From the NCBI GenBank assembly GCA_900550255.1, contig URQZ01000006.1, positions 7,120 to 71,119 on the forward strand: 64,000 nucleotides of DNA. Direction: 5' to 3'. Of this stretch, positions 1-7,893 are shown in pieces. The DNA comes from an uncultured Mycoplasmatota bacterium. GTDB lineage: Bacteria; Bacillota_I; Bacilli_A; RF39; UBA660. The translations under genes were made by a program, and so were the position numbers. Every line of letters begins with the position of its first letter. Position 1 is the first letter of the stretch. The notes beneath the pieces are model-generated. The model did not search any database, was not told the origin of the DNA, and saw nothing but the letters and a program-made list of their open reading frames with translations.

Positions 1-447
1 TTTGAAGAAAATCTAAAATATGAAGATGCTCCATTTGTTATAGAAAGTATAATAAAGGCAAAAAGAATAGGAAAACTTGATAAAGAAACTTATTATTATG
101 TTGTTAATCCAAATAGTGAAACAACAATTAGGGATGAAAGAATTTTTGATATATTTAAAATTTTAGATATTATTGGAAGGTTAGTAGAAAATAAAAAAGA
201 ATTAACTGAAGTTTATAAAACTTTATGTATTAGAATTATTTGTAATTATAATATACAACAAAGATATCAGAAAAAAATAAAGACAGCTAATCGTTTTATA
301 AATAAAGGATTTTACTATATGAAAAAGGTAGATCCTAAATATAAACATAGTGTATATTTTAAAAATCGTAGTAAGAATAAAGCGTTGATAGAAAAAAATA
401 AATTTTTAACAAAATTATATTGTTTTATTTATATTAGTTTAAGATAA
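1..447 (+). CDS. Glycosyltransferase family 2, C-terminal part (cut by window edge)
   Basis: The frame is open from the first base to TAA at 445-447 and gives 148 residues with no start inside the window. The first residues read ENLKYEDAPF, followed about 20 residues later by YYYVVNPNSETT. This pattern is typical of the end of the catalytic domain of family 2 (GT-A fold) glycosyltransferases of capsule and exopolysaccharide loci, where an acidic ED motif acts as catalytic base. The DXD metal site would lie upstream, outside the window. The last 70 residues are basic and hydrophobic and probably sit against the membrane. A hairpin terminator follows directly, so this gene ends a transcription unit preceding the ABC exporter genes. 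The family is clear; the sugar transferred cannot be read. Confidence 0.75.
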   Translation, partial: FEENLKYEDAPFVIESIIKAKRIGKLDKETYYYVVNPNSETTIRDERIFDIFKILDIIGRLVENKKELTEVYKTLCIRIICNYNIQQRYQKKIKTANRFINKGFYYMKKVDPKYKHSVYFKNRSKNKALIEKNKFLTKLYCFIYISLR

Positions 448-449
448 TA

Positions 450-476
450 AAGCCTTGTGTTAATGTGGCTTTTTTT
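450..476 (+). terminator. Rho-independent terminator after the partial glycosyltransferase
   Basis: AAGCC at 450-454 pairs with GGCTT at 467-471 and runs into seven T residues. The stem is short but sits immediately after the stop codon and before a new promoter. Confidence 0.6.
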
Positions 477-478
477 GA

Positions 479-484
479 TATAAT
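479..484 (+). promoter_or_regulatory. -10 box of the polysaccharide export operon
   Basis: A perfect TATAAT lies just after the terminator T-tract and 34 bases before the ATG at 518. No good -35 box is visible because the terminator occupies that place. Confidence 0.45.
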
Positions 485-517
485 ATGTAATGAATATAAT
501 GAAAAGGAAGTGTATAA

Positions 518-1258
518 ATGAAAAGCAAGAATGCAATAGTAGTAAGTCATGTTAACAAAGATTTTAAACTATACTACGATAGAGCTAATACTTTGAAAGA
601 AAAAATTTTGTTTTTCACAAAAGATAAAAGTAAAAATGATGTTTTACATATATTAAAAGATATTAATTTAACAATCAAAAAAGGAGAAAGTGTTGCTTTA
701 ATAGGAACAAATGGTAGTGGTAAGTCTACTTTATTAAAATTAATGACTAAAATCATATATCCTAATAAAGGAAAAATTTCAGTAAATGGAAAACTTACTT
801 CTCTTTTAGAGTTAGGAGCTGGATTCCATCCTGATTTTTCTGGTAGAGAAAATATATATTTTAATTCAGCTATATTTGGGTTAACAAAAAAAGAAATAGA
901 TGCAAGACTTGAAGAAATAATTGAATTTTCAGAGCTTCAAGAATTTATAGATAATCCTGTTAGAACTTATTCTTCAGGAATGTATATGCGCCTTGCTTTT
1001 TCTATTGCTATAAATGTTGATGCAGATATTTTACTTATTGATGAAATTTTAGCCGTAGGAGATCAACATTTTCAAGAAAAATGTTTTAATAAATTAAGAG
1101 AATTGAAAAAAGCCGGAAAAACAATTGTTATTGTAACGCATAGTATGGGACAAGTTAAACAATTTTGTGATCGTGCAGTTTGGTTATACAAAGGAAAGAT
1201 CAGAATGGATGGAAATGTTCCAGATGTATTAGAAGAATATATTAAGGTTTGTGGGTGA
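518..1258 (+). CDS. ABC transporter ATP-binding protein, polysaccharide/teichoic acid exporter (TagH/Wzt type)
   Basis: This 246-residue ATPase should energise export of a lipid-linked cell-surface polysaccharide at the cytoplasmic membrane. Walker A is GTNGSGKST (residues 63-71), the signature loop is YSSGMYMRLA (151-160), Walker B is ILLIDE (171-176) and the H-loop is TH at 207-208. The non-classical signature SSGM in place of SGGQ is typical of the TagH/Wzt/RfbE subfamily. It lacks the extra C-terminal domain that Wzt or TagH proteins may carry, so it is a minimal version. AAAAGGAAG at 502-510 supports the start. The permease starts four bases after the stop, so the pair forms one exporter. 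Confidence 0.9.
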   Translation: MKSKNAIVVSHVNKDFKLYYDRANTLKEKILFFTKDKSKNDVLHILKDINLTIKKGESVALIGTNGSGKSTLLKLMTKIIYPNKGKISVNGKLTSLLELGAGFHPDFSGRENIYFNSAIFGLTKKEIDARLEEIIEFSELQEFIDNPVRTYSSGMYMRLAFSIAINVDADILLIDEILAVGDQHFQEKCFNKLRELKKAGKTIVIVTHSMGQVKQFCDRAVWLYKGKIRMDGNVPDVLEEYIKVCG

Positions 1259-1262
1259 TTAG

Positions 1263-2036
1263 ATGAATTTGATGAAAGAACTTTATAATTATAGAGAATT
1301 ATTAAAAACTAATATAAAAAAAGATATTAGAGGAAAATATAAGGGGTCTTGGTTAGGCGTTATTTGGACCTTTTTAAATCCTTTACTACAATTGTTAGTT
1401 TATTCTTTTGTTTTTCCTTTTATTTTAAGAATTAACGTTGAAAATTATACTATTTTTATGATTGTTGCTTTAATGCCATGGAACTTTTTTACAACGGCAG
1501 TTCAACAGGGATGTGGTTGTATAGTTGCCAATGAAGGAATATTGAAAAAAGTGTATTTTCCACGTGAGATTTTACCAGTTTCAATTGTTACTAGTACATT
1601 AGTTAATTTTCTTATAACTTGTATTATTATGTTTGTATTTATAATATTTGGTGGTGTTGGAGTTACTTGGCATGTATTGTTATTTCCGCTTATTATTTTA
1701 ATTCAATATATAATTACTTTAGCGCTTGTTTTTATCTTATCAGCTATTGTAGTTTTCGTAAGAGATGTTGATCATTTTGTCGGTATTGTATTGATGCTTG
1801 CTTTTTATGTAACACCAATCATTTATACTCCAGATATGTTACCTGCAAAATTTCAATGGGCTATAACTTTTAATCCTATTGCTCAATTAATAAATGCATA
1901 TCGTGATGTTTTATATTATCATCAATTACCTAATATGACTTCGCTTGGTATTGTAGGATTAATTAGTCTTGTTGCATTAGGACTTGGGTATATGATATTT
2001 AAAAAATTAGAAAGAAACTTTGTTGAGGAGTTGTAG
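1263..2036 (+). CDS. ABC-2 type polysaccharide export permease (TagG/Wzm type)
   Basis: The product is a 257-residue integral membrane protein with about six hydrophobic segments. The N-terminal RGKYKGSWLGVIWTFLNPLL stretch is characteristic of the ABC2_membrane permeases TagG, Wzm and RfbA-like exporters, where it forms the amphipathic gate helix before the first membrane span. It should pair with the ATPase encoded immediately upstream to move an undecaprenyl-linked glycan or teichoic acid outward. A putative flippase also occurs in this locus (10357-11796), so the region may serve two polymers, one ABC-dependent and one Wzx-dependent. The stop TAG at 2034-2036 lies one base before the next start, indicating coupled translation. 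Confidence 0.88.
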   Translation: MNLMKELYNYRELLKTNIKKDIRGKYKGSWLGVIWTFLNPLLQLLVYSFVFPFILRINVENYTIFMIVALMPWNFFTTAVQQGCGCIVANEGILKKVYFPREILPVSIVTSTLVNFLITCIIMFVFIIFGGVGVTWHVLLFPLIILIQYIITLALVFILSAIVVFVRDVDHFVGIVLMLAFYVTPIIYTPDMLPAKFQWAITFNPIAQLINAYRDVLYYHQLPNMTSLGIVGLISLVALGLGYMIFKKLERNFVEEL

Positions 2037-2037
2037 T

Positions 2038-3831
2038 ATGGAAAAAAAATATATACATTATTGTTGGTTTGGAGATAAACCGCTACCAAAGTTAGCTAAA
2101 AAATGTATTAAAAGTTGGAAGAAATATTTACCAGATTATGAAATAATTAGATGGTCTGAAGAAAATGTTGATTTAGAGGAATGCCCATTTATAAAAGAAG
2201 CTTATGAAAACAAAAAATGGGCTTTTGTTGCAGATTATGCTAGAACTAAAGCAATATATGAATATGGTGGTATTTATTTTGATACTGATATGGAAGTTGT
2301 TAAGAATATAGATGAATTATTAAATACAGGTAATGGATTTCTTGGTGTTGAAGATTCTCATATGATTGCTTGTGGAGTATGGTATGAACCAAAAAAACAT
2401 AGTTATTTGGCTACAGAAATGTTGAAATTTTATCGCAGTCAAAAAAGCTTTGATATAAATAATTTATTTTCTATTAGTATTCCAAAAATCATTAGTTCAA
2501 TTTTAACTGATTATGATGCAACGTTAAATGAAACACAAAAATTAAAACATAATGAAACAATATATAAAAGAGAATATTTTTATCCATACTCATATGATTT
2601 TCAAAACAATATTTTTACAGATGACACATGTATGATTCATTATTATGATGCAAGTTGGGTTCCAAAAGCGGAACAAAGAGAAGTAAAAATATATCGTATT
2701 TTAGGTAAAAAAAATGGTAGAAAATTTATTAGTCTATGCCGATTTGCTCACCGTGCATTAAGAAAAATAGCTAGATTTTTATTATATCCACTAATTCTTT
2801 ATAAAAGAAGAAAGAATATTATAAATAGCGTTTATTTAGAACAAATAAAAACTACAATAAGAAAGATAAATGCAAATAAATCTGAATACATTGTTTTTCA
2901 TAACCCTAATTGGTTAGGAGTAACGAGCGCTACAACAGAGTTGTTTGACAATAGAGTAGAATGTGGTGAGTTATTACGAAAAAAAGATATTAAGTTAATT
3001 GGAAATGCAATTTTAAATAATCAAATAAACCAAATCGTATTTAGTGCAATGTGTGTTGGTTGGAAAGATTTGGCAATTTATCTAAAAAAACAAAATCCTA
3101 ATATAAAAATAAAAACTTTTTGGCATGGAAGTCATTCCCAAGTTCTAGAATCTTATGGATGGGATAGAAATATGGAAATCTATAAATTGCATAAACAAGG
3201 AATTATTGATGTTATGGGATTTTGTAAAAAAAGTTTGATTGATTTTTACAAAAATCAGGGTTGTAATGTTGCTTTTATAACTAATAGAGTTAAATTACCT
3301 AAAATAACAAAATCACAAAAAAAAGAGGATAAATTAAGAATAGGGTTATATGCTTCTGCTAGTAATGTATGGCATAAAAATATGTTTACTCAGCTTGCAG
3401 CAGCATCTATGTTAGATAATGTCATTGTTGATATGGTTCCTTTAAATTCGGACGCAATATCTTTTGCCCAAATGCTTGGTTTAGAATTAACTGGAGTTGA
3501 ACATTCTGTACCACGTAAAGAATTGTTACAAAGATTTTCTAATAATGATTTAAATTTATATGTAACATTTACAGAATGTGCTCCAATGCTTCCTTTAGAA
3601 AGTTTTGAATCTGGTGTTCCATGTTTGGTTGGTAATAATAATCACTATTTTTGCGACACAGAGTTAGAAAAATTCTTGGTTGTTGATAATGAAACTAATA
3701 TACTAGATATAACTAAAAAAATAGAAAATTGTCTTAACAATAAAGAAAAAATTCTAAATTTATATAAAGATTGGGTAAAAAATAATAATAAGCAAAGTCA
3801 AAAAGACGTTAAAAATTTTATTAACATGTGA
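2038..3831 (+). CDS. Two-domain glycosyltransferase: GT32-like N-terminus fused to a second transferase-like domain
   Basis: I choose ATG 2038 because GAGGAG at 2025-2030 precedes it; the frame opens slightly earlier with TTG codons. The 597-residue protein begins with a GT32-like domain: IHYCWFGDKPLP at residues 6-17, then YARTKAIYEYGGIYFDTDME with the DXD motif DTD at 82-84. Such domains occur in capsular and mannosyl transferases. From about residue 285 a second domain starts. Its C-terminal part (LNLYVTFTECAPMLPLESFE, then SGVPCLVGNNN) looks like the nucleotide-sugar binding half of a GT-B enzyme. The next gene resembles this second half. Substrates cannot be inferred. The GT32 assignment is firm and the second domain is less so. 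Confidence 0.75.
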   Translation: MEKKYIHYCWFGDKPLPKLAKKCIKSWKKYLPDYEIIRWSEENVDLEECPFIKEAYENKKWAFVADYARTKAIYEYGGIYFDTDMEVVKNIDELLNTGNGFLGVEDSHMIACGVWYEPKKHSYLATEMLKFYRSQKSFDINNLFSISIPKIISSILTDYDATLNETQKLKHNETIYKREYFYPYSYDFQNNIFTDDTCMIHYYDASWVPKAEQREVKIYRILGKKNGRKFISLCRFAHRALRKIARFLLYPLILYKRRKNIINSVYLEQIKTTIRKINANKSEYIVFHNPNWLGVTSATTELFDNRVECGELLRKKDIKLIGNAILNNQINQIVFSAMCVGWKDLAIYLKKQNPNIKIKTFWHGSHSQVLESYGWDRNMEIYKLHKQGIIDVMGFCKKSLIDFYKNQGCNVAFITNRVKLPKITKSQKKEDKLRIGLYASASNVWHKNMFTQLAAASMLDNVIVDMVPLNSDAISFAQMLGLELTGVEHSVPRKELLQRFSNNDLNLYVTFTECAPMLPLESFESGVPCLVGNNNHYFCDTELEKFLVVDNETNILDITKKIENCLNNKEKILNLYKDWVKNNNKQSQKDVKNFINM

Positions 3832-3839
3832 GGTATAAT

Positions 3840-4778
3840 ATGATAGAAAAAAAGATAAAAAGAATTAAAAAGGGAGGAACTTTAGTTTTATTTCCTAAGG
3901 AATCATGTGAATATCAAGAAACCTTTGATTATATGTTTGAAAACAGTGTTGAAATAAATGAAACTTTAACAGGTGATACTATTCATGAAATAGCACGAAT
4001 AATTAATTCAAAAGAATTAGAACAATTAATTTTAATTGATTATATTGATTCATATGGGATTTTGTTACCGCTTATAAAGGGGAAAACAAATGTCAAATTG
4101 ATATTTACCAGCTCTGTTGCAAATTTTACTAATACATTTGTTTTAAACAATTTTAAAAAAATTATTAATTTTTACAATTTTAATTTAATTAAAAAAATTG
4201 GATGTTTTGATTATAATTTATATATAACATTGAAAAAGGCAAAATATCGTGTTGAATATATAATGCCAGATATAAAGATTAATAAAACAAAGCCAATTAA
4301 GTCATCTGACATTGCTATCATAGGTAACGATTATGATCCAAACAATAATTATTATAATATGTTGAGCGCGTTAAAATTGGTTGATTATAAAAGGGTTAAA
4401 GTTAGAATAACACAACCTGTGACACAATCTTTTATAAATTTATTTGATATAAAAGCTGAAAATATAGAAGATGAACGAAAATTACAACTAAATAATGAAT
4501 TAAATCTATATGTGAATTTTACTAATTCAAATATTAGTAAAATTTTGAAGAGTATGGATAGTGGGATACCTTGTATTGTTGGTAATGTTGAAATGTTTGA
4601 TGATAATGAATTTTTGAAAAAAATGTTAGTTGTTAAAGGTGATGACAATATAAATGACATTGCATCAAAAATTGACGCTGTACGAAAAAATAAAAAATTA
4701 ATTATAGAAGAATATTTGAAATTTCGAAAAAAATATAGTAAAAAAGCTGAAACTCAATTTAAAAAATTTATGAAATAA
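3840..4778 (+). CDS. Glycosyltransferase-like protein, paralogue of the C-terminal domain of the preceding fusion
   Basis: ATG 3840 is preceded by GTGAGG at 3828-3833. An in-frame GTG at 3828 overlaps the upstream stop but has no better site. The 312-residue product has no recognisable N-terminal catalytic motif. Its last 120 residues match the end of the preceding protein: LNLYVNFTNSN against LNLYVTFTECA, SGIPCIVGN against SGVPCLVGN, then KMLVVKGDDNINDI against KFLVVDNETNILDI. This suggests tandem duplication and divergence. The first half is more degenerate than its counterpart, so it may be an inactive or accessory partner. It overlaps no neighbour and is co-directional with the cluster. 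I cannot name a family with certainty. Confidence 0.6.
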   Translation: MIEKKIKRIKKGGTLVLFPKESCEYQETFDYMFENSVEINETLTGDTIHEIARIINSKELEQLILIDYIDSYGILLPLIKGKTNVKLIFTSSVANFTNTFVLNNFKKIINFYNFNLIKKIGCFDYNLYITLKKAKYRVEYIMPDIKINKTKPIKSSDIAIIGNDYDPNNNYYNMLSALKLVDYKRVKVRITQPVTQSFINLFDIKAENIEDERKLQLNNELNLYVNFTNSNISKILKSMDSGIPCIVGNVEMFDDNEFLKKMLVVKGDDNINDIASKIDAVRKNKKLIIEEYLKFRKKYSKKAETQFKKFMK

Positions 4779-4793
4779 TGAAAGAGTGAAAAT

Positions 4794-6134
4794 ATGGAAA
4801 AAGTAACCGTATTATTTCAGAGTAGTCCTAATTATTCTGGAAATTCAAAAGTGATGTATGATTATATTAAGAGTAAATATAAAAATAAAATGAATTTGTG
4901 TTGGGTTATAGATAATAAAAAAGATTATGAAAATTTGAAAGAAAAACTTAACTGTGTTATGTACGGAAGTAAAGAAATGATGCAATTAATTTCAAAAGCA
5001 AATATTATTTTTACAACTCATGGGCAGTTAAAAGAGTATAAGCATGATAATCAAATTTATGTTAATCTTTGGCATGGCATAACTATGAAAAAACTTGGCT
5101 ATATGATATCTGAAAAGAATATGGCTAAGCAAGATCAATTATATTGTGAACAATTACAAATTTGTACTGATTACGTTATTGTCCCATCTAAATTTTGGCA
5201 ATTGATTTTTTGTGCTATATTTAATGTCAATTTTTCTCATGTTTTGCCCCTTGGTTGTCCTAAATTAGATCCAATTATAAAAGCTGATGGCAAAGGAAAT
5301 CTAGAAAAATTATTAGGAGAAGAAATTAAAAATTATAAAAAAATAATATATTATATGCCAACTTTTAGAAGTGGATGTGGAAGAAACGATTCTAATCCAA
5401 ATTTAAATAATATTTTAAATTTAGAAGAATATAATGAACGTCTATTTTTAGATTATCTAGAAAATAATAATTATTTATTATGTATAAAATACCATCCTGA
5501 AGAAAAATTGAATTTTAAGTATGATATATCAAATAATATCAAAATAATTGATGAGGAAAAACTTCAACTAAATAATTTTTCTGTATATGATGTATTAAAT
5601 GCGGCTGATTTATTAATTACCGATTATTCTTCACTTGGTTTAGAGTTTTCAATAAGTGATAAACCTGTTATTTATTTAGATACAGATTTGGAAGATTATC
5701 AAAAAAATAGAGGATTAATTTTTGATGACAAAGATTTTTGGTTTCAAGGAAATGATGTTAGCAATATAAAACAATTACTTGATAAAATGGAAATTTATTT
5801 AAAAAAAGGAAAATACAAAAACAAAATGAAAGAAATATGGTTTGGCAATTTAAAAGATGGTGGTTTAGAACAAATATGTAATTATTTCTTTACAACAAAT
5901 GGTTCTATTAATAATCAAATAAAATCAGGTGATAATTTAATATTTATTCAGCATAAGAAAATAGATGATTTGAATGAAAAAAATAAAAAATTAAATTTAG
6001 ATAATGATTTTCTTAAAAGGAAAAATAAACAGCAAGAAAATGAATTAAATTTAATATATAATTCAAAATCTTGGAAATTGATGGAAAAAATTAGAAAAAT
6101 AAAAAATAAATTTTTTAAATTTGTAAGAAAGTAA
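4794..6134 (+). CDS. CDP-glycerol:glycerophosphate glycerophosphotransferase-like (TagF/TagB family)
   Basis: The 446-residue protein carries hallmarks of the Glyphos_transf family that builds poly(glycerol phosphate) or poly(ribitol phosphate) teichoic acids from CDP-alditols. VNLWHGITMKKLG contains the conserved active-site WHG. Next come YMPTFRSG, KYHPEE with the second conserved His, and ITDYSSLGLEFSISDKPVIY. The last 60 residues form a charged coiled-coil-like tail ending in YNSKSWKLMEKIRKIK, a tail common on Firmicutes wall-polymer transferases. Alongside the TagG/TagH-like exporter it implies a phosphodiester-linked wall polymer. The number of units added and the alditol are unknown. 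A strong terminator overlaps its end. Confidence 0.85.
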   Translation: MEKVTVLFQSSPNYSGNSKVMYDYIKSKYKNKMNLCWVIDNKKDYENLKEKLNCVMYGSKEMMQLISKANIIFTTHGQLKEYKHDNQIYVNLWHGITMKKLGYMISEKNMAKQDQLYCEQLQICTDYVIVPSKFWQLIFCAIFNVNFSHVLPLGCPKLDPIIKADGKGNLEKLLGEEIKNYKKIIYYMPTFRSGCGRNDSNPNLNNILNLEEYNERLFLDYLENNNYLLCIKYHPEEKLNFKYDISNNIKIIDEEKLQLNNFSVYDVLNAADLLITDYSSLGLEFSISDKPVIYLDTDLEDYQKNRGLIFDDKDFWFQGNDVSNIKQLLDKMEIYLKKGKYKNKMKEIWFGNLKDGGLEQICNYFFTTNGSINNQIKSGDNLIFIQHKKIDDLNEKNKKLNLDNDFLKRKNKQQENELNLIYNSKSWKLMEKIRKIKNKFFKFVRK

Positions 6135-6154
6135 GTATAAAACTTTCTTTTTTT
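6125..6154 (+). terminator. Rho-independent terminator after the TagF-like gene
   Basis: AAGAAAGT (6125-6132) pairs perfectly with ACTTTCTT (6142-6149) and is followed by further T residues. The left arm lies in the last codons of the gene. Confidence 0.8.
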
Positions 6155-6208
6155 GCTGTTTTCTTTTTTAATTTTAAATGCTATAATATGGATATTGGAG
6201 GTGTTACT

Positions 6209-7786
6209 ATGAATTTGTTATTGAAAAATGGTAAAAAAGTTTTGTTAGTTGTTTTTTCATTCTTTTTCATTTTTGGTGTTAAAGCATTAGAAAACAATTC
6301 TGTATCTAACATTAATAATCTTAGTAGTTGTGTTTTACAAAATTTAAATGGTAATAAATATTGTTTAGATGAAAATGGAGTAATGCAAAAGGGAATAATT
6401 AATGTAGATGGTACAAAATATTTCTTTGGAGAATACTCGGGAGTATTAAAATATGGATTTGTAACAGCACTAAATGGAGATGTGTATTATACCTCAAATG
6501 ACGGAATAATAAGAACAGGAATCCAAATGATAAACGGAAATAAATATTATTTTAATGAAAATGGAATAATGCAAAAAGGTATAATTGATATAGATGGTAC
6601 AAGATATTTCTTTGGAGAATACTCAGGAGTATTGAAGTATGACCTTGTGACAGCTTTAAATGGAGAAGTGTATTATACATCGAATGATGGAGTAGTAAAA
6701 ACAGGAATTCAAGAAATAGGCGGAAACAAATATTATTTTGATGCCAACGGAATAATGCGAAAGGGAATAATTGAAATAGATGGTACAAGATATTTCTTCG
6801 GAGAATACTCAGGGGTATTAAAATATGGATTTGTAACAGCTTTAAATGGAAATATATATTATACAGCAAATGATGGAATAGTAAGAACAGGAATTCAAAC
6901 AATAAATAAGAAAAAATATTTCTTTGGAGAGTATTCAGGAGTATTAAAATATGGACTCGTAACAGCTTTAAATGGAGATGTGTATTATACAGCAAATGAT
7001 GGAATAATAAGGACTGGAGTTCAAATAATAAATGGAGTTTTATATAAGTTTAATAGCGAAGGAAAATTAGAGAGTGGATGGACAACAAAAGCCGGCGCAA
7101 CTTATTTTATGCAAGCTGATGGTACATTTTTAACGGGTTGGCATATAGTAATGGGTGAAAAATGCTTTTTCAACTCATTAGGTCAACTTATTGGAAGAAA
7201 TGTAAAAAGGATTATAGATGTTTCTAAATTTCAAGGTGAAATAGATTGGTATGCATTAAAAAATTCAAATACTGTAGATGGTGTTATTTTAAGAATAGGA
7301 TTAGGTAGTACATTACTTGATGAACAGGCTAAAAGAAATATTCAAAAGCTTAATGAATTGAATATTCCTTATGGAATCTATTTGTTTAGTTATGCAGAAA
7401 ATTCTCAAGAAGCAATTTGGGAAGCTGATTATACTAATAGATTAATAAAAGAATATGGAGCCAATCCAACATTGGGAGTTTATCTAGATATTGAAAAATG
7501 GACTACTCATGCAGATGCTTCTGATAATATAAGTCAAGCAACTTATGAAGCAATTATTACAACTTATATAAATAGAATGTCAAATTATGGCTATACAGCA
7601 AGAGTTTATACTGGTAAAAATTATGCCTTAAATAGATTAACAGAGTTAGCCCGTAGTTATGTCACTTGGATTGCTCAATATAATTATGTTTGTAATTATC
7701 CTGGATCATATAGAATATGGCAATATGGATCAGAGTATTATCCTGGAATAAATGGTGCGGTTGATACAAATGTTATGTTTAATTAA
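6209..7786 (+). CDS. Secreted GH25 muramidase with N-terminal cell-wall-binding repeats
   Basis: ATG 6209 is favoured by GGAGGTG a few bases upstream; an in-frame ATG at 6188 lacks one. The 525-residue product starts with a signal peptide (KKVLLVVFSFFFIFGVKA, about residues 11-28). Residues 45-325 hold about 20-residue aromatic/glycine modules such as GNKYYFNENGIMQKG, resembling choline-binding/CW repeats. Residues 332-525 form a glycoside hydrolase 25 domain: IIDVSKFQGEIDW with its Asp, YLDIEKW with the DxE pair, and a final VDTNVMF. GH25 enzymes cleave MurNAc-GlcNAc bonds, so this is probably an autolysin or remodelling lysozyme attached to the wall polymers made by this locus. It is a single-gene unit between two terminators. 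Confidence 0.9.
   Translation: MNLLLKNGKKVLLVVFSFFFIFGVKALENNSVSNINNLSSCVLQNLNGNKYCLDENGVMQKGIINVDGTKYFFGEYSGVLKYGFVTALNGDVYYTSNDGIIRTGIQMINGNKYYFNENGIMQKGIIDIDGTRYFFGEYSGVLKYDLVTALNGEVYYTSNDGVVKTGIQEIGGNKYYFDANGIMRKGIIEIDGTRYFFGEYSGVLKYGFVTALNGNIYYTANDGIVRTGIQTINKKKYFFGEYSGVLKYGLVTALNGDVYYTANDGIIRTGVQIINGVLYKFNSEGKLESGWTTKAGATYFMQADGTFLTGWHIVMGEKCFFNSLGQLIGRNVKRIIDVSKFQGEIDWYALKNSNTVDGVILRIGLGSTLLDEQAKRNIQKLNELNIPYGIYLFSYAENSQEAIWEADYTNRLIKEYGANPTLGVYLDIEKWTTHADASDNISQATYEAIITTYINRMSNYGYTARVYTGKNYALNRLTELARSYVTWIAQYNYVCNYPGSYRIWQYGSEYYPGINGAVDTNVMFN
6409..7031 (+). repeat. Tandem 186-bp coding repeats in the muramidase gene
   Basis: Near-identical DNA recurs with GTACAA(A/G)ATATTTCTT at 6411, 6597 and 6783, an exact 186-bp (62-residue) period. 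A fourth copy is 60 bp short, with one 20-residue module missing. The high nucleotide identity implies recent expansion or homogenisation by slippage or recombination. Confidence 0.85.
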
Positions 7787-7790
7787 GAAA

Positions 7791-7825
7791 AAAAAGATTG
7801 ATAAATAAAGTCAATCTTTTTTTTA
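7791..7825 (+). terminator. Rho-independent terminator after the muramidase
   Basis: AAAAAGATTGA (7791-7801) pairs with TCAATCTTTTT (7811-7821) and continues into a T-tract. It is a strong, nearly symmetrical hairpin that may also act in reverse. Confidence 0.85.
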
Positions 7826-7893
7826 AACTTTGGTAGGTAATATATTTATTGCTATATTGTCGTTTTTCCTGTATAATTAACGTAGGTGGTAAC

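Noticed and set aside
6552..6995. Long minus-strand open frame across the muramidase repeats
   Set aside because: It repeats with the 186-bp period, is made of Leu/His-rich low-complexity residues, and has no ribosome binding site. It is a shadow of the repeated coding strand.
6409..7031. Regularly spaced repeats that could suggest a CRISPR array
   Set aside because: The period is 186 bp, the units are almost wholly identical without unique spacers, and they encode wall-binding modules in frame.
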